From contig NZ_JACIDS010000004.1 of the NCBI RefSeq assembly GCF_014196455.1, positions 372,001-436,000 of the forward strand: 64,000 nt of DNA, written 5' to 3'. Under the pieces are notes generated by a model, which saw only the letters and a program-made list of their open reading frames with translations, was not told the origin of the DNA and searched no databases. The translations under genes were made by a program, and so were the position numbers. Source of the stretch: Kaistia hirudinis (GTDB lineage: Bacteria; Pseudomonadota; Alphaproteobacteria; Rhizobiales; Kaistiaceae). Shown here in pieces: positions 18,415 through 26,430 of this stretch; position 1 is the first letter of the stretch, and the number at the start of each line of letters is the position of its first letter.

Positions 18415-19434
18415 TCACCGCTTCCGCTTGCCCAATCCGAAGGTCAGTGCCAACGCGCCGACGAGGACCGCGCCCTTGACGAAGTCCTGCGTGTAATAGG
18501 GCGCGTTGAGCATGGTGAGGCCGTTCAGCAGCACGCCGACGAAGATCGCGCCGAGCACGGTGCCGAGGACGTGGGGGCGGCGCTTGTCGAGCACGGCGAA
18601 GCCGATCAGCGAGGCGGCGACCGCATCAAGCAGCAGCGAGTTGCCGGCCGAGACGTCGCCGCGGCCGACGCGCGACGCGATGATCAGGCCGCCGAGCGAA
18701 GCGAGGGTGCCGGAAATGATGTAGGCGGCGAGGCGATACGCCTTGGTCGGCGCACCGGCGAGATGTGCGGCCGTCTCGTTGCCGCCGATCGCGTAGAAGA
18801 CGCGGCCGAAGCGGGTGCGCTCCATCAGGAACCAGGCGATCACCGCCACGACAGCCATGATGACGACGGGCAGCGGCACGATGTCGAACAGGCGCGAGCG
18901 GCCGAGCAGCAGGAAGGCCGGGTCATAGGCGCCCTTGGCCGTCGAGCCGTCGGGCAGCACCATGCCGGCGGTGATCGAGCGCCCGCCCGTCGGGATCAGC
19001 TGCAGGCCGGCGAGCAGGAACATGGTCGAGAGCGTCGCGAGCAGGTCGGGCACGCCGACCTTGACGATCAGCAGCCCGTTGGCGAGCCCGATCAGTGCGC
19101 CGATCGCCAGCACGAGGATGAAGGTCGAGACGGCGTCGAGCTGCAGCACGACCATCGCATAGCTCGCGGCCATCACGGCCGAGGCGGCGACGCTGCCGAC
19201 CGAAAGGTCGAAGCCCCCGGCCGACATGGTGATCGAGACGCCGACGCCGAGGATCGCAACGACGGAGACCGCCTGCAGGATCGAGAACAGATTGGCCGAA
19301 TTAATGAAGGCCGGCTGCGCCCACCAGAAGCCCAGCAGCATCAGGCCGAGCAGCACGAAGAGGGCGTAGCGCCGTGCCGTCTCGGCGATGTTCGATGCCC
19401 GCGGGGCGGACTTCTGCGACGTGTCGGTGGTCAT
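18415..19434 (-). CDS. Ribose-type ABC transporter permease (RbsC-like)
   Basis: A 339-residue inner-membrane permease of the BPD_transp_2 family with about ten helices. Typical blocks are GVSITMSAGGFDLSVGSVAA near residue 67, NGLLIVKVGVPDLLATLSTMFL and FYAIGGNETAAHLAGAPTKAYRL near 218 (the ATPase-coupling loop). It ends LTFGLGKRKR. It overlaps the ATPase gene stop by 4 bp and forms the channel for ligand delivered by the binding proteins at 22378 and perhaps 14446. Substrate inferred as a pentose-like sugar such as methylthioribose. Confidence 0.92.
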   Translation of the reverse strand: MTTDTSQKSAPRASNIAETARRYALFVLLGLMLLGFWWAQPAFINSANLFSILQAVSVVAILGVGVSITMSAGGFDLSVGSVAASAVMAASYAMVVLQLDAVSTFILVLAIGALIGLANGLLIVKVGVPDLLATLSTMFLLAGLQLIPTGGRSITAGMVLPDGSTAKGAYDPAFLLLGRSRLFDIVPLPVVIMAVVAVIAWFLMERTRFGRVFYAIGGNETAAHLAGAPTKAYRLAAYIISGTLASLGGLIIASRVGRGDVSAGNSLLLDAVAASLIGFAVLDKRRPHVLGTVLGAIFVGVLLNGLTMLNAPYYTQDFVKGAVLVGALALTFGLGKRKR

Positions 19435-20960
19435 GGTTCGAGCTTTCGCGGCGAGGCGCTCGCGGCGCCGCCGATCGCCGCGGCGAGCGAGCCTTCGCTG
19501 CCGTCGGCGGAGATGAGGGTGTGGTCGCGCATGACGAGGATGCGGTCGGCAACCTCGAGCGCTTCTTCGGTGTCCGAGGTCGCGATTACCGTCGCCGAGC
19601 CGCCCTGGCTGCCGCGGATCGCGGCGATCAGGTCCTCGCGCGCGCCGACATCGACGCCCTGGAACGGCTCGTCGAGCAGCAGAAGCCGGCAGGGCTCGGC
19701 CTGCCAGCGGGCGAGCACGACCTTCTGCTGGTTGCCGCCGGAGAGCTGGTCGAGCGTCGCGTCGGCATTGCGCGCCTTGATGCCGAGACGGCGGATCGCG
19801 TCGGTCGCGACGAGGCGTTCGCGGGTCGCGTCGATGATGCCCGCCGGAAACCAGCGCGGCAGATGCGGCAGGGCGATCGTGCCGGCGATCGAGGCGCCCG
19901 GCGTCTCGGGCGGCAGCAGCGAGGATTGCCAGCGATCCTCGGCGACCATGAAGACGCCCTTGGCGATCGAGCGTCCCGGGCCGTCGGAATGCCAGGGCTT
20001 GCCGTCGAGCGTGACCGTGCCGGCATGCGGCGTGTCGAGGCCGAAGAGTACGCGCAGCAGCCGGCTCTTGCCGGAGCCGAGCGTGCCGGTGATCGCGACG
20101 ACTTCGCCGGAGCGGAGGTCAAGGTCGAACCGCACGGCGCCCGGGATCAGCTGGACGTTGCGGAGCGCGGCGATGATCGGCGCCGTCGACGGTTCGCCGC
20201 CATGCGCCGCGGCTTCGAGCGGTCGGCCGATCATAGCCGCGACGGCGGCCGGAAAATCGATCGGGCGGGGGAAGGCGCCGACGATGCGCCCGCCGCGCAG
20301 CACGACGGCGCGGTCCGCGATCGCGGCGAGATCGCCGAGGCGGTGCGAGATATAGAGGATCGCCATGCCTTGCGCGCGAAGGCGCTTCAGCAGGGCGAAC
20401 AGCCGCTCGGCCTCCGCCGTCGAGAGGCTGGAGGTCGGCTCGTCGAGGATCAGCACCGAGGCCTTGGCCGCGACCGCGCGGGCGATCGCGACGAGCTGGC
20501 GCTCGGCCGGCCGCAGATCGAGGAAATCCCGATCCATCGGCAGGTCGAGATCGATGAGGCCCGCGATGGCGCGCGCCCGGCGGCGGATCGAGCGGCCGGA
20601 GACGAAGAGGGGGCCGGTGCCGCAGAGTTCGTCCAGCGTCAGGTTTTCGGCGACCGTGAGGCCGGCCGCGCCGGCCTGGTCCGTCGCCTGGTGCACCGTG
20701 GCGATGCCGGCGGCCTTGGCCTCGCGCGGCGAGGCGAAGGAGACGGCCTTGCCGCCCAGCGTCATGGTCCCGGCGTCGGGCCAATAGCTGCCGGAGATGA
20801 TCTTGACGAGCGTCGACTTGCCGGCGCCGTTGGCCCCCATCAGCGCCACGATCTCGCCGGCGGCAACCGTCAGGTCCGCCCCGGCGAGCGCGCGCGTCGG
20901 GCCGAACGATTTCTCGATGCCGGTGACGGACAGGGCGATGGAGGCTTGGGGTGCGCTCAA
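19431..20960 (-). CDS. Ribose-type ABC transporter ATP-binding protein (RbsA-like)
   Basis: A 509-residue tandem ATPase. Domain 1: Walker A GANGAGKS, Walker B VLILDEPTSSL, H-loop YISHR, but the signature is LRPAERQL instead of LSGGQ. Domain 2: Walker A GTLGSGKS, intact signature LSGGNQQK, Walker B LLLLDEPFQGVD, and IATSD in place of the H-loop His. Each composite site therefore mixes conserved and altered parts, as is common in RbsA-type proteins. It lies 12 bp behind the LVIVD-repeat gene and overlaps the permease start, so these genes are cotranscribed. Confidence 0.92.
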   Translation of the reverse strand: MSAPQASIALSVTGIEKSFGPTRALAGADLTVAAGEIVALMGANGAGKSTLVKIISGSYWPDAGTMTLGGKAVSFASPREAKAAGIATVHQATDQAGAAGLTVAENLTLDELCGTGPLFVSGRSIRRRARAIAGLIDLDLPMDRDFLDLRPAERQLVAIARAVAAKASVLILDEPTSSLSTAEAERLFALLKRLRAQGMAILYISHRLGDLAAIADRAVVLRGGRIVGAFPRPIDFPAAVAAMIGRPLEAAAHGGEPSTAPIIAALRNVQLIPGAVRFDLDLRSGEVVAITGTLGSGKSRLLRVLFGLDTPHAGTVTLDGKPWHSDGPGRSIAKGVFMVAEDRWQSSLLPPETPGASIAGTIALPHLPRWFPAGIIDATRERLVATDAIRRLGIKARNADATLDQLSGGNQQKVVLARWQAEPCRLLLLDEPFQGVDVGAREDLIAAIRGSQGGSATVIATSDTEEALEVADRILVMRDHTLISADGSEGSLAAAIGGAASASPRKLEP

Positions 20961-20972
20961 GATGGGTTCGTT

Positions 20973-22226
20973 CTAGCCGCCATATTCGATGATCGAAAGG
21001 CCCGCATTGTAGTCGGTCGAATAGATCAGCCCGTTTGCGTCCACGAAGAGATCGGCGGACTGGATCACCGGCGGGCGCCCCTGCCGCTTGTCGACCATGC
21101 GGGTCGGACCCGCCGGGACCAGCGCGCCGGTCTCCTTCGGGCGATAGGGATCGGAGATGTCGAAGGCGCGGACGCCGGCATTTTGCCAGGTCGCGAAGAT
21201 CAGCGTGTCGGACTGGAAGCTGCCCGGCCGGTTCTCGTGCAGATTATGCGGGCCGAAATGGCCGCCCTTGACCGTGTAGTCGGCCTCGTCGGGCACGGGC
21301 AGCGTCGCGATCGAGATCGGGTTGGACGGCTCGCGCAGATCGAAGATCCAGGTGAGCTTGCGCCCGTCCTCTTCATGGTCGAGCACCGCCTCGTCGGCGA
21401 CGACCAGAAGATCACGCTTCGGCAGCGGCAGGGCCGAATGCGTGCCGCCGCCATAGGGCGGCGACCAGTTGCGGTGCGTGAGGAGCTTCGGCGCCGTGCG
21501 GTCCTTGATGTCGAGGATCGTCAGGCCGCCGTCGCGCCAGCAGGCATAGGCCGTGTCGCCCTCGACCAGCGCGTGATGCAGCGCATAGCGGCGGCCATCC
21601 GGCCAGGACGCCGTCTCGCCGCCGGCGAGATGCATGCCGGGGATCCACCAGCGCCCCGCCTCGACGGGCTTCGTCGGGTCGGCGAGGTCGATGACGACGA
21701 AGATATAGTCGCTATAGCCGTCGATCAGCGCCGAGACATAGGCGTAGCGGCCGCCGACATACCAGATGCGATGGACGCCCACGCCTTCGACGGGGAAGAA
21801 GCCGATCCGGCGCGGCGCCGTCGGGTTGGCGATGTCGTAGATCGCGACGCCCGCCGACCAATTGCGCGCCGAGCGGCCGCCCGCGGCTGTGCCGACGGTC
21901 TCGCCGACCGACTTCGTGTAATAGACCTTCTCGTCGACCGCGAAGGCGGCATCGGCGAAGAGATCGCGCGCATGGATGACGAGCAGCAGGTCGTCATGCG
22001 TCTGGAGATGGATGTTCCAGGTATTGGGCGGCGCCGGCACGAACACCGTCTCGCCGGGGTTCTTCGGATCGCGCACATCGATGATCGAAAAGCCCTGCGA
22101 CCAGGGATGCGCGACATAGGCATAGCCCCGATGCACCATGACCTGGAGCGCATCCGGCCGCCCGCCCTGATCGGAATGGCCGATGAGGCGCATGTTGCGG
22201 GCGAAATCGGGGGTGGGCAGGGTCAT
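20973..22226 (-). CDS. LVIVD-repeat beta-propeller protein of unknown function
   Basis: A 417-residue protein made of LVIVD-type repeats, each shaped like GYAYVAHPWSQGFSIIDVRDPKNP; clear copies are GVAIYDIANPTAPRRIGF, IFVVIDLADPTKPVEAGRW, GLTILDIKDRTAPKLL and GVRAFDISDPYRPKETGAL. The repeats should form a beta-propeller. There is no signal peptide, so it is probably cytoplasmic, unlike many LVIVD proteins. Histidine-rich stretches (GGHFGPHNLHENRPGS, GVHRIWYVGG) and DEADYT recall metal-dependent or selenium-binding-like propellers, but no catalytic site is certain. It sits between a sugar-binding protein gene and the RbsA-like gene, so it is expressed with a sugar importer. Role unknown. Confidence 0.8.
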   Translation of the reverse strand: MTLPTPDFARNMRLIGHSDQGGRPDALQVMVHRGYAYVAHPWSQGFSIIDVRDPKNPGETVFVPAPPNTWNIHLQTHDDLLLVIHARDLFADAAFAVDEKVYYTKSVGETVGTAAGGRSARNWSAGVAIYDIANPTAPRRIGFFPVEGVGVHRIWYVGGRYAYVSALIDGYSDYIFVVIDLADPTKPVEAGRWWIPGMHLAGGETASWPDGRRYALHHALVEGDTAYACWRDGGLTILDIKDRTAPKLLTHRNWSPPYGGGTHSALPLPKRDLLVVADEAVLDHEEDGRKLTWIFDLREPSNPISIATLPVPDEADYTVKGGHFGPHNLHENRPGSFQSDTLIFATWQNAGVRAFDISDPYRPKETGALVPAGPTRMVDKRQGRPPVIQSADLFVDANGLIYSTDYNAGLSIIEYGG

Positions 22227-22261
22227 GGAGAATTCCGGAGCGTCTGGGTAACCGAGTTCGC

Positions 22262-22347
22262 CGTCATTGCCGGGCTCGTCCCGGCAATCCAGCTCTTTTG
22301 CAGTGGCCTCTCAAGAACGGATCCCCGGGACAAGCCCGGGGATGACA
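22262..22347. repeat. Palindromic intergenic repeat (two hairpins)
   Basis: Two adjacent palindromes: ATTGCCGGG-CTCGT-CCCGGCAAT (22266-22288) and ATCCCCGGG-ACAAG-CCCGGGGAT (22321-22343), bounded by GTCAT and ATGAC. Related elements with the same borders occur at 50259-50356 and 56860-56951. It lies between the binding-protein stop (22378) and the LVIVD gene start. Confidence 0.75.
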
Positions 22348-22377
22348 GTCTTGCCGGCCGCGACGCCTTGCGCGCCG

Positions 22378-23418
22378 TTACTTCGGCTCGGGAATCCAGG
22401 GCGCCTTGGCGGCGTCGCTGTCCTTGAAGGCCGGGAACTTCGCCTGCAGTTCCTCGATCGTCTTGATGTTGTTGTCGACGAGGTCGTTCTTGGTGACGAG
22501 CGTCGGCTGGATCAGGATCGAATGGCCGGGGTCCTGGCCGGCGATGAGCTGGGCAAGGCCGCGCACCGAGGCTTCGCCGACGACGGAGGGATTGGTGGCT
22601 GCCGTCGCGACCCAGGGGCTGCCGGGCTCGATGATCGCCTGGATGTCCGAAGTCGAGATGTCGACGCCGTAGATCTTGACCTTGTCGCCGAGGCCGAGCT
22701 CGTCGACGGCGAGCTTCACGCCGCGCGCGAATTCGTCCCAGGGCGTGAAGACGACCGAGAGGTTCGGGTTGGCGCGCAGCACCGCCTTGGTCTGGTCCGC
22801 GACGGAGGCGGCGACCGTGTCGTTCACGACGCCCCAGGTCGCGACGTCCTTGATGCCGGGATTCTTGGCGACGATGTCCTTCCAGACCGCATAGCGCCGG
22901 TCGAGCGGGGCGAAGCCGGCGACATAGACCACGCCGCCTTCGAAGCTGGTGCCCTCGTCCTTCAGCGCCTGCTCGAGCACGAGGCGCGCCATGTCGGCGT
23001 CGGACTGCTCGACCTGCGGGATCTTCGGATTGTCGAGGTTCACGTCATAGGCGATGACCGGAATGCCGGCGTCGAGCGCGGCCTGCGCCACGTCCTTCAG
23101 CGCTTCCGGCTGGCCATTGTTGATGATGATGCCTTTGACGCCGAGATTGATCGCCTGCTGGATCAGCTCGCGTTCCTGGTTGATGTCGTTGCGGGCCTGC
23201 GAAATGTTCGCCTCGATGCCCAGCGCCTCGGCCTGGCGCTTCACGCCCGCCTCGAAGGCCTGCAGCCAGTCGCCCGAGCCCAGGAAGCTGACGACGGCGA
23301 TCTTCACGCCGCCCTTGTCGAAGGGCGCGGGCGCGCCGGCGATCCCCTCGGCGAAGGCACTGCCGCCGATGGCGGCAAGGCTTGCCGCGAGGGCGAGGGA
23401 GATTAAGCTGCGTCTCAT
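22378..23418 (-). CDS. Ribose-type ABC transporter substrate-binding protein (copy 2)
   Basis: A 346-residue periplasmic sugar-binding protein with signal peptide MRRSLISLALAASLAAIGG and cleavage near AFA-EG. Mature blocks are IAVVSFLGSGDWLQAFEAGV, INLGVKGIIINNGQPEALKD, VIAYDVNLDNPKIPQVEQSD and NLSVVFTPWDEFARGVKLAVDEL. It is a clear paralogue of the protein at 14446, differing mainly in the N-lobe. It is the first gene of the minus-strand operon with the LVIVD protein, RbsA-like ATPase and RbsC-like permease, so it is the cognate binding protein for that importer. A palindromic repeat follows its stop. Confidence 0.92.
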   Translation of the reverse strand: MRRSLISLALAASLAAIGGSAFAEGIAGAPAPFDKGGVKIAVVSFLGSGDWLQAFEAGVKRQAEALGIEANISQARNDINQERELIQQAINLGVKGIIINNGQPEALKDVAQAALDAGIPVIAYDVNLDNPKIPQVEQSDADMARLVLEQALKDEGTSFEGGVVYVAGFAPLDRRYAVWKDIVAKNPGIKDVATWGVVNDTVAASVADQTKAVLRANPNLSVVFTPWDEFARGVKLAVDELGLGDKVKIYGVDISTSDIQAIIEPGSPWVATAATNPSVVGEASVRGLAQLIAGQDPGHSILIQPTLVTKNDLVDNNIKTIEELQAKFPAFKDSDAAKAPWIPEPK

Positions 23419-23591
23419 GGTCCAGTCCTCCTTGCGGAGCGCGGCCCGCTGGCGCATTAAGCGCCGTGGCCGTCCCGTTGTTGTCTGCCAATTGTCCGAG
23501 GCGACCGAAATTAGCCAGCGGCACGGGTTGGCATAAGGAATTTTGTTCCAGATTTCGAGATGGTGTGGGTCGTTTATTCTCGTCATCGGCA

Positions 23592-23614
23592 GGGCATGGC
23601 CGGATGGGCCGTGC
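23592..23614. repeat. Small inverted repeat in divergent gap
   Basis: GGCATGGCC-GGAT-GGGCCGTGCC forms an imperfect hairpin in the 263-bp gap between the divergent binding-protein and aldo/keto reductase genes. It could be an operator for either; nothing else in the gap stands out beyond short AT-rich patches near 23535-23580. Confidence 0.3.
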
Positions 23615-23681
23615 CGGCGGGCCGGGAAGGACGGAGTTGGGCTGAGGGGCTCGCGAGAGCCGTCAGGCAGGAATTTTGAGA

Positions 23682-24674
23682 ATGATTGAGACCAGGACAA
23701 TCGGCCGGACCGGCCTCGACGTCACCACGCTGTCGTTCGGCTGCGCGGGCATCGGCAATCTCTATCGCGCGGTATCGCGCGAGGACGCCGAGGCGACGCT
23801 CGCCATGGCTTGGGGCGCCGGCATCCGCTATTTCGATACGGCGCCGCGCTACGGCCACGGCCTTTCGGAACGCCGTCTCGGCGACTTCCTCCGCGACAAG
23901 CCGTCCGACGCCTATGTCGTCTCGACCAAGGTCGGCCGCCTGCTGAAGCCCGTGCCGGAGAACGAGGTGCCGGACTACGGCTTCGTCGATCCGCTGCCCT
24001 TCCGTGCAGACTATGACTATTCCTATGACGGCGTGATGCGCTCGCTGGAGTTCAGCCTGGCGCGGCTCGGGCTCAACAAGGTCGAGATCCTCTTCGTCCA
24101 CGACATCGGCGCGCTGACGCATGGCGCGGAGGAAAATGCCCGCCATTTCCGCGATCTGATGGATGGCGGCATGAAGGCGCTCGACGAACTCAAGAGCGCC
24201 GGCGTGATCAAGGCGGTCGGTCTCGGCGTCAACGAGGTCGAGATCTGCCTGGAGACGATGGCGCGCACGCCGATCGACTGCATCCTGCTCGCCGGGCGCT
24301 ACACGCTGCTCGACCGGAATGCCGAAGCCGAGCTTCTGGCGCGCTGCGCGGAAGCCGGCACGTCGCTGATCATCGGCGGCGTGTTCAATTCGGGCATCCT
24401 CGCCACCGGTGCCAAGCCGGGCGCGCCGTTCAACTACGAGCCGGCTTCCGAGGATATTCTGGAGCGCGTGCGCGGGCTCGAAGCGGTCGCGCAGAAGCAT
24501 GGCGTCTCGCTCGGCGGCGCGGCCATGGCCTTCCCGCTGATGAGCCCGGTCGTCGCTTCCGTCCTGATCGGGACGGCCAAGCCCTCGAGCCTCGAGCGCA
24601 ATCTCGACCTGCTCAAGGAGACCGTGCCGGCGGCGGCCTGGCCGGAATTCGAGGCCTTCGCGCTGCGTTCCTGA
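23682..24674 (+). CDS. Aldo/keto reductase, aldose 1-dehydrogenase-like
   Basis: A 330-residue NAD(P)-dependent oxidoreductase of the AKR fold. The catalytic tetrad is visible as D and Y in YFDTAPRYGHGLSERRLGD, K in VVSTKVGRLL and H in EILFVHDIGAL. The long insertion PVPENEVPDYGFVDPLPFRADYDYSYDG and the C-terminal VLIGTAKPSSLERN place it near D-threo-aldose 1-dehydrogenases (L-fucose/galactose dehydrogenases) and pyridoxal 4-dehydrogenases. It would oxidise an aldose to a lactone. The start is ATG 23682 with AGGCAGGA upstream. It is divergent from the ribose-type ABC operon and convergent with the SDR gene at 24730. Confidence 0.88.
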   Translation: MIETRTIGRTGLDVTTLSFGCAGIGNLYRAVSREDAEATLAMAWGAGIRYFDTAPRYGHGLSERRLGDFLRDKPSDAYVVSTKVGRLLKPVPENEVPDYGFVDPLPFRADYDYSYDGVMRSLEFSLARLGLNKVEILFVHDIGALTHGAEENARHFRDLMDGGMKALDELKSAGVIKAVGLGVNEVEICLETMARTPIDCILLAGRYTLLDRNAEAELLARCAEAGTSLIIGGVFNSGILATGAKPGAPFNYEPASEDILERVRGLEAVAQKHGVSLGGAAMAFPLMSPVVASVLIGTAKPSSLERNLDLLKETVPAAAWPEFEAFALRS

Positions 24675-24694
24675 ACGACGTCAAAGCAAAACCG

Positions 24695-24725
24695 AAGGGC
24701 GAAGCGGTTGCCGCTTCGCCCTTTT
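24695..24725. terminator. Bidirectional rho-independent terminator
   Basis: AAGGGCGAAGCGG (24695-24707) and CCGCTTCGCCCTT (24711-24723) form a perfect 13-bp stem with loop TTG. On the plus strand CCCTTTTGC follows; on the minus strand CGGTTTTGCTTT follows. It sits exactly between the convergent aldo/keto reductase and SDR genes and should end both. Confidence 0.85.
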
Positions 24726-24729
24726 GCTG

Positions 24730-25551
24730 TCAGCGGATCAGCGGATAGGCCTCGGCGTCCGGCGCATTGGCCCAGCTCTGCATGGTCTGCCCGCCGTCGA
24801 TCAGCCAGCCGACGCCCGTCACATGGCGCGCATCGTCGGATGCGAGGAAGGCCACCACCGCCGCGACATCGTCCGGCTGGCCGATACGGCGCAGCGGAAT
24901 GCGGTTCGCGAAGCGCTCGATGCCCTTGCGATAGGCTTCCCTGTCTGCCGCCGGAACGCCGAGCGTCGTCTCTATGACGCCGGGACAGACCGCGTTGACG
25001 CGAATGCCGTAGCGGGCCATGTCGAAGGCCGCGACCTTGGTGAGGCCGAGGATCGCGTGCTTGGTCGAGGCATAGCCGGCGCCGCCGTCCAGCACGTCCC
25101 AGCCGGACATGGACGAGGCCATGTTGATGATCGCGCCGCGGATGCGGGCGTCGATCATGGCGCGGAGCGCGAAGCGCTGGACCAGGAAGACCCCGCGGAG
25201 ATTGATGCGCACGATCTCGTCCCAATCGGCGACGGAGAGCTCGTGCACCGGCGCGACCTTGCCGGCGATGCCGGCATTGTTGAAGACGACGTCGAGCCGT
25301 CCCAAGGCCTTCACGGCCTCGGCCACCGCGCGCTCGGCCTCCGCTTCATCCGCGATATCCGCGGTGATGCCCACCGCATTGCGTCCAGCCGCCTTCAGCG
25401 CATCGACGAAGCTCGCCGTTCGGAGCGGGTCGCGGTCGACGACGGCGATCGAAGCGCCCTCGTCGGCGAAACGCCGGCATGCGGCCGAACCGATCGCACC
25501 GGCGCCGCCGGTGACGAGCACGACTTTTCCGGCGAAGCGTTCTTCAGCCAT
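24730..25551 (-). CDS. SDR family oxidoreductase
   Basis: A 273-residue short-chain dehydrogenase. The cofactor-binding TGGAGAIGSAACRRF is at the N-terminus, NNAGIAG in the middle, and the catalytic YASTK near residue 158 with the upstream Ser in NMASSMSG. The final WLIDGGQTMQSW is typical of classical SDRs. It is the last gene of a minus-strand operon with an epimerase-like protein, a Gfo/Idh/MocA protein and a CUT1 sugar importer, so it probably oxidises a sugar, polyol or lactone precursor. It starts 2 bp after the upstream stop. Confidence 0.88.
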   Translation of the reverse strand: MAEERFAGKVVLVTGGAGAIGSAACRRFADEGASIAVVDRDPLRTASFVDALKAAGRNAVGITADIADEAEAERAVAEAVKALGRLDVVFNNAGIAGKVAPVHELSVADWDEIVRINLRGVFLVQRFALRAMIDARIRGAIINMASSMSGWDVLDGGAGYASTKHAILGLTKVAAFDMARYGIRVNAVCPGVIETTLGVPAADREAYRKGIERFANRIPLRRIGQPDDVAAVVAFLASDDARHVTGVGWLIDGGQTMQSWANAPDAEAYPLIR

Positions 25552-25553
25552 GG

Positions 25554-26387
25554 TCAGTACTCCCGCCAGGAGTGTTGCGGAACGAAGCCGAGCGCCTGCC
25601 GGGCCGCCTGCGTGTCGATCACGGCCTCATGACCGGCGAAGCTGCGCTTCAGCGCGATGTCGCGGAAGGCGGCGTGGATCAGTTCGGCTGTCGGCGTCTC
25701 GCTATAGGTGTCGGCAGCGGAGAGGAAGAGACGGATATGGCCGCGCGTCGATCCCTCCACGGCGGCGAGGAAGGCCGCCGCGGCGTCGCGCGCATCGATA
25801 TAGCTCCAGAGGTCGCGGCCCGACTCGGCGCTCGCCCGGCGCGGCCCGACCTGCTCGAAGAAGGTTGCCGGGCCCTGGATCCACGGCATGCGCAGGCTGA
25901 CGGCATCGAGCGCGCCGCGACGCACGGCGGCTTCGACCACCTCCTCGCCGAGCGTCTTCGACAGCGCATAGGCGTCCTGCGGTGCGTTGGGATGCGCCTC
26001 GTCGATGGGAAGATATTGAAGCTCCACCGGCTTTTCGAAGAACGGGAAGCCGAGCACGCTGAAGGAGGAGGCATAGACGAGGCGGCGTATGCCGAGCACG
26101 ACTGCGGCCTCGACGACGCCGAACATGATCGACATGTTGGTCGAGAACACCGCCGTCGCCGTGCGACCCGTCGGCCGCGGAATCGCCGCGGCATGGACGA
26201 CCACATCGGCACCGCGGAGCGCCAGCACCGCCTCGCCGAAATCGGTGAGGTCGACGGTCAGGTGCTGGGTGAGCTTCGTCGTGGCGGGCACGCTGTCGAT
26301 GCCGCGCACGCTATGGCCGGCTGCCATCAGCGCGTCGACGATGCTGCGCCCGAGCAATCCGCTCGAGCCGGTCACGGCGACGATCAT
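25554..26387 (-). CDS. NAD-dependent epimerase/dehydratase family protein
   Basis: A 277-residue extended SDR. The N-terminal Rossmann motif is VTGSSGLLGRSIVDAL; VVHAAAIPRP and the catalytic YALSK (in DAYALSKTLGEEVVE) follow, then SLRMPWIQGPATFFEQ. Proteins of this size in sugar-oxidation operons include uronate dehydrogenases and nucleotide-sugar-like epimerases; the substrate cannot be decided. The start chosen is ATG 26387, because the longer open frame upstream overlaps the end of the Gfo/Idh gene and is not family-like. Confidence 0.85.
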   Translation of the reverse strand: MIVAVTGSSGLLGRSIVDALMAAGHSVRGIDSVPATTKLTQHLTVDLTDFGEAVLALRGADVVVHAAAIPRPTGRTATAVFSTNMSIMFGVVEAAVVLGIRRLVYASSFSVLGFPFFEKPVELQYLPIDEAHPNAPQDAYALSKTLGEEVVEAAVRRGALDAVSLRMPWIQGPATFFEQVGPRRASAESGRDLWSYIDARDAAAAFLAAVEGSTRGHIRLFLSAADTYSETPTAELIHAAFRDIALKRSFAGHEAVIDTQAARQALGFVPQHSWREY

Positions 26388-26430
26388 CGCGTTGTTCCCC
26401 CTGGGTTCTGCATCATTTCGCCGGCCCCTC

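Noticed and set aside
19374-22427. A very long plus-strand open frame (about 1000 codons) opposite the RbsA-like and LVIVD genes
   Set aside because: It is a high-GC shadow: composition is Arg/Asp/Gly/Glu-rich without domains, and the minus-strand genes have clear family motifs over the same span.
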